Assembly (NCBI GenBank): GCA_963838205.1
Contig: CAWIQF010000012.1
Location: forward strand, 124,001 to 188,000
Origin: CAIVVT01 sp963838205
GTDB lineage: Bacteria > Acidobacteriota > Terriglobia > Bryobacterales > Bryobacteraceae
Length of the DNA: 64,000 nucleotides
Direction of reading: 5' to 3'
The position numbers and the translations under genes are program-made. Of the stretch, positions 62,911-64,000 are shown one piece after another; position 1 is the stretch's first letter; the number at the start of each line of letters is the position of its first letter. The notes under the pieces are model-generated. The model worked only from the letters and a program-made list of their open reading frames with translations, was not told the DNA's origin and did no database searches.

Positions 62911-63531
62911 CTACTCCTCGGAAAACCGCGGGCGAAGGCGGTCGGCGAACGGTTGACACTTGTCCAGGAACTCCACCAATAGCGGGGTACTAAGCACGAC
63001 CCTCACCACCGGCTCCAGCGGTATCTCGGATCTGCGGTGGTCCCTGGCCAGATGGATGTCTCCTGGAGAAATGTAATAGAAATCGATCACACTCTCACCC
63101 ACCAGTAAGGCCATGAAGACGGTGTTCGCACGAAAGCACTGCACCTTGTCAGGGTCCGGGAGGTCGCTTAGCGGCTCTAGCGCATTGCCCATGGTGCAAC
63201 TCCGGGCAGTGGTGTGAACCGCCCTGCTGGCGAACCAGACTTGGCGCATGAAAAACTCTTCTGAGAATGCAATCTCGATCTTCGATCTCAGTTCTCTGAT
63301 ACTTGGCTTCAACCGTCCGAAAACGAGCGTCAGCCCAGTTCTGCTCGCCAAAACATCGCAATAGTCAGCATCATAGCGCAGGCCCGGATCTTCAGCCCTT
63401 GAGTAGTCGATGCCAATTTCAAGATTGGCAGAGGTGGCGTCGAGCGGGGTGACGCGGAGCATGACCGGGCCTTTGCCTGTCACCTCCAGAACCCCCGGCT
63501 TTGTCGGTTTACCCGATTGAGCGGACATCAA
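62911..63531 (-). CDS. Unrecognised protein, faintly DUF3467-like
   Basis: 206 residues. After a polar N-terminus, VTGKGPVMLRVTPLDATSANLEIG leads to LRYDADYCDVLASRTGLTLVFGRL. The end VVRVVLSTPLLVEFLDKCQPFADRL resembles the pattern of DUF3467 ('aN...v..s..ef.ldFg' and 'vvlsP..ak.l...L'). The resemblance is weak and unverified. Three Cys lie in the middle (ARSCTMGNALE). First gene of the unit; the ATG is at 63531. Lower GC and lack of relatives among the neighbours suggest acquisition. Confidence 0.58.
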   Translation of the reverse strand: MMSAQSGKPTKPGVLEVTGKGPVMLRVTPLDATSANLEIGIDYSRAEDPGLRYDADYCDVLASRTGLTLVFGRLKPSIRELRSKIEIAFSEEFFMRQVWFASRAVHTTARSCTMGNALEPLSDLPDPDKVQCFRANTVFMALLVGESVIDFYYISPGDIHLARDHRRSEIPLEPVVRVVLSTPLLVEFLDKCQPFADRLRPRFSEE

Positions 63532-63899
63532 CTTACCTGTTTAACATTATCTCACCAAACCTTGGGCAACAACCCCGCTCCTGAGCACCGCCGTCCTTAT
63601 AGTCGATTTCGCAACTGGAACGGGCTATCCGAGCAAGGTCCTCGCTAGCAACTATTGAGGAAACGCGGAGAAGGGCGCGACGGTTATTACTGACCTTCGA
63701 TCTCAGGTCGAGCGAGACGTCGATCAGTTCGTTTCAGAGGATGGCGGGCAATAAAAAAGGCAATGCAGCCGTAGCCGCAAAGCCTCCACGTAAATCATAC
63801 CATCGTCTTCAGCGGCTATACAAGATCAGGCGGCGGCCCGCGGAGCCCACTCGGTTTGCGGATGCTGACCTTGTGGTGGGTGGGAAACTGAACTGATGG
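63532..63899. other. Intergenic region with no gene seen
   Basis: 368 bp separating the three-gene unit from the next minus-strand gene. The sequence is AT-richer than average. Apart from the terminator at 63753-63784 nothing is recognised. A promoter for the three-gene unit should lie between 63531 and about 63750, but I cannot place it. Confidence 0.5.
63753..63784 (-). terminator. Rho-independent terminator with a UACG tetraloop
   Basis: On the minus strand GGC, TT bulge, TGCGGC, loop TACG, GCTGCA, TT bulge, GCC and then six Ts. The closing C(TACG)G is the stable UNCG-type tetraloop. It lies 116 bp beyond the stop of the minus-strand fragment at 63900 and supports that fragment being a real transcribed gene. 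Confidence 0.8.
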
Positions 63900-64000
63900 T
63901 CACGTATTCTGCGAGACAGCGGCGGCAATCCAGTCGGGGAGCGGATGCAGCTCGCCACAGTCCGGACACCGCGTCGAGGCATAATACTGGGCCGCGCAGT
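63900..64000 (-). CDS. C-terminal end of a zinc-ribbon-type protein (cut by window edge)
   Basis: The last 32 codons of a minus-strand gene that continues past the window. It reads CAAQYYASTRCPDCGELHP and then LPDWIAAAVSQNT before TGA (63902-63900). Cys residues in CPDC, with the earlier Cys, suggest a zinc ribbon. Too short to assign. A terminator with a UACG loop lies downstream, which supports it. Confidence 0.6.
   Translation of the reverse strand, partial: CAAQYYASTRCPDCGELHPLPDWIAAAVSQNT

Overview
The window is GC-rich, densely packed bacterial DNA with many 4-bp ATGA/GTGA stop-start overlaps. The gene set best fits an Acidobacteriota (Solibacter/Bryobacter-type) chromosome: a bactofilin next to a methyltransferase-like gene, a methylmalonyl-CoA/propionate operon, KorAB, CpsB-like PHP phosphatase, QueF, a phoH-ybeY-corC-era operon and long intergenic repeat arrays. 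That assignment is inference from gene content; there is no rRNA or tRNA gene in the window to test it.

Layout. 1-10 kb: end of an amino-acid permease, a secreted methyltransferase, a membrane GAF protein with a degenerate PP2C/SpoIIE domain, then minus-strand queF, PHP phosphatase, a membrane protein, an AI-2E family transporter, and methyltransferase-bactofilin; plus-strand GAF and beta-propeller genes follow. 10.25-20.9 kb: one plus-strand operon that encodes a propionyl-CoA/methylmalonyl-CoA route: transcarboxylase (5S, 12S, a small OadG/MmdE-like subunit, biotin carrier), epimerase, both mutase subunits, the MeaB chaperone and a CoA transferase. 21-24 kb: dCMP deaminase and an Nfn/Sud-type ferredoxin-NAD(P) oxidoreductase whose large subunit carries a frameshift. 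24-34 kb is accessory: subtilase, a broken RelE-type toxin with intact antitoxin, a DUF3617-like protein, a LarA-like protein, a GH3 glycosidase, VapBC, and several repeat arrays.

34.1-42.1 kb holds the most unusual gene cluster: an SPFH protein, AdoMet decarboxylase, two DUF4178-type zinc-ribbon proteins, a small Gly-rich membrane peptide, a DUF350-type membrane protein, a membrane-anchored aminopropyltransferase, an FAD amine-oxidase-like protein with a Tat-like N-terminus, and a zinc-ribbon/DUF4870-like membrane protein. Together they suggest a membrane-associated system that makes and perhaps oxidises a polyamine or polyamine conjugate. 42.1-45.8 kb: argC-argB-short NAGS and a molybdopterin-binding-like protein ending at a strong terminator. 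45.8-61.9 kb: hybrid histidine kinase, thiM, korAB, phoH-ybeY-corC-era, a BON protein, a phosphoglucose-isomerase-like protein, and a TgpA-like transglutaminase carrying a 42-bp minisatellite. 62-63.5 kb: three unrecognised genes in lower-GC DNA, then the end of a minus-strand zinc-ribbon gene behind a clear terminator.

Metabolic links: KorAB produces reduced ferredoxin that an Nfn-type enzyme could exchange with NAD(P)H, and the 10-21 kb operon could convert succinyl-CoA to propionyl-CoA, or the reverse, by transcarboxylation with pyruvate/oxaloacetate. Four lesions or odd residues (nfnB frameshift, relE stop codon, possible frameshift in the isomerase gene, Leu for Ser/Thr in the Era P-loop) should be checked against raw reads, because some could be assembly errors. 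Two intergenic repeat families recur, and the larger one keeps a fixed orientation relative to neighbouring genes.
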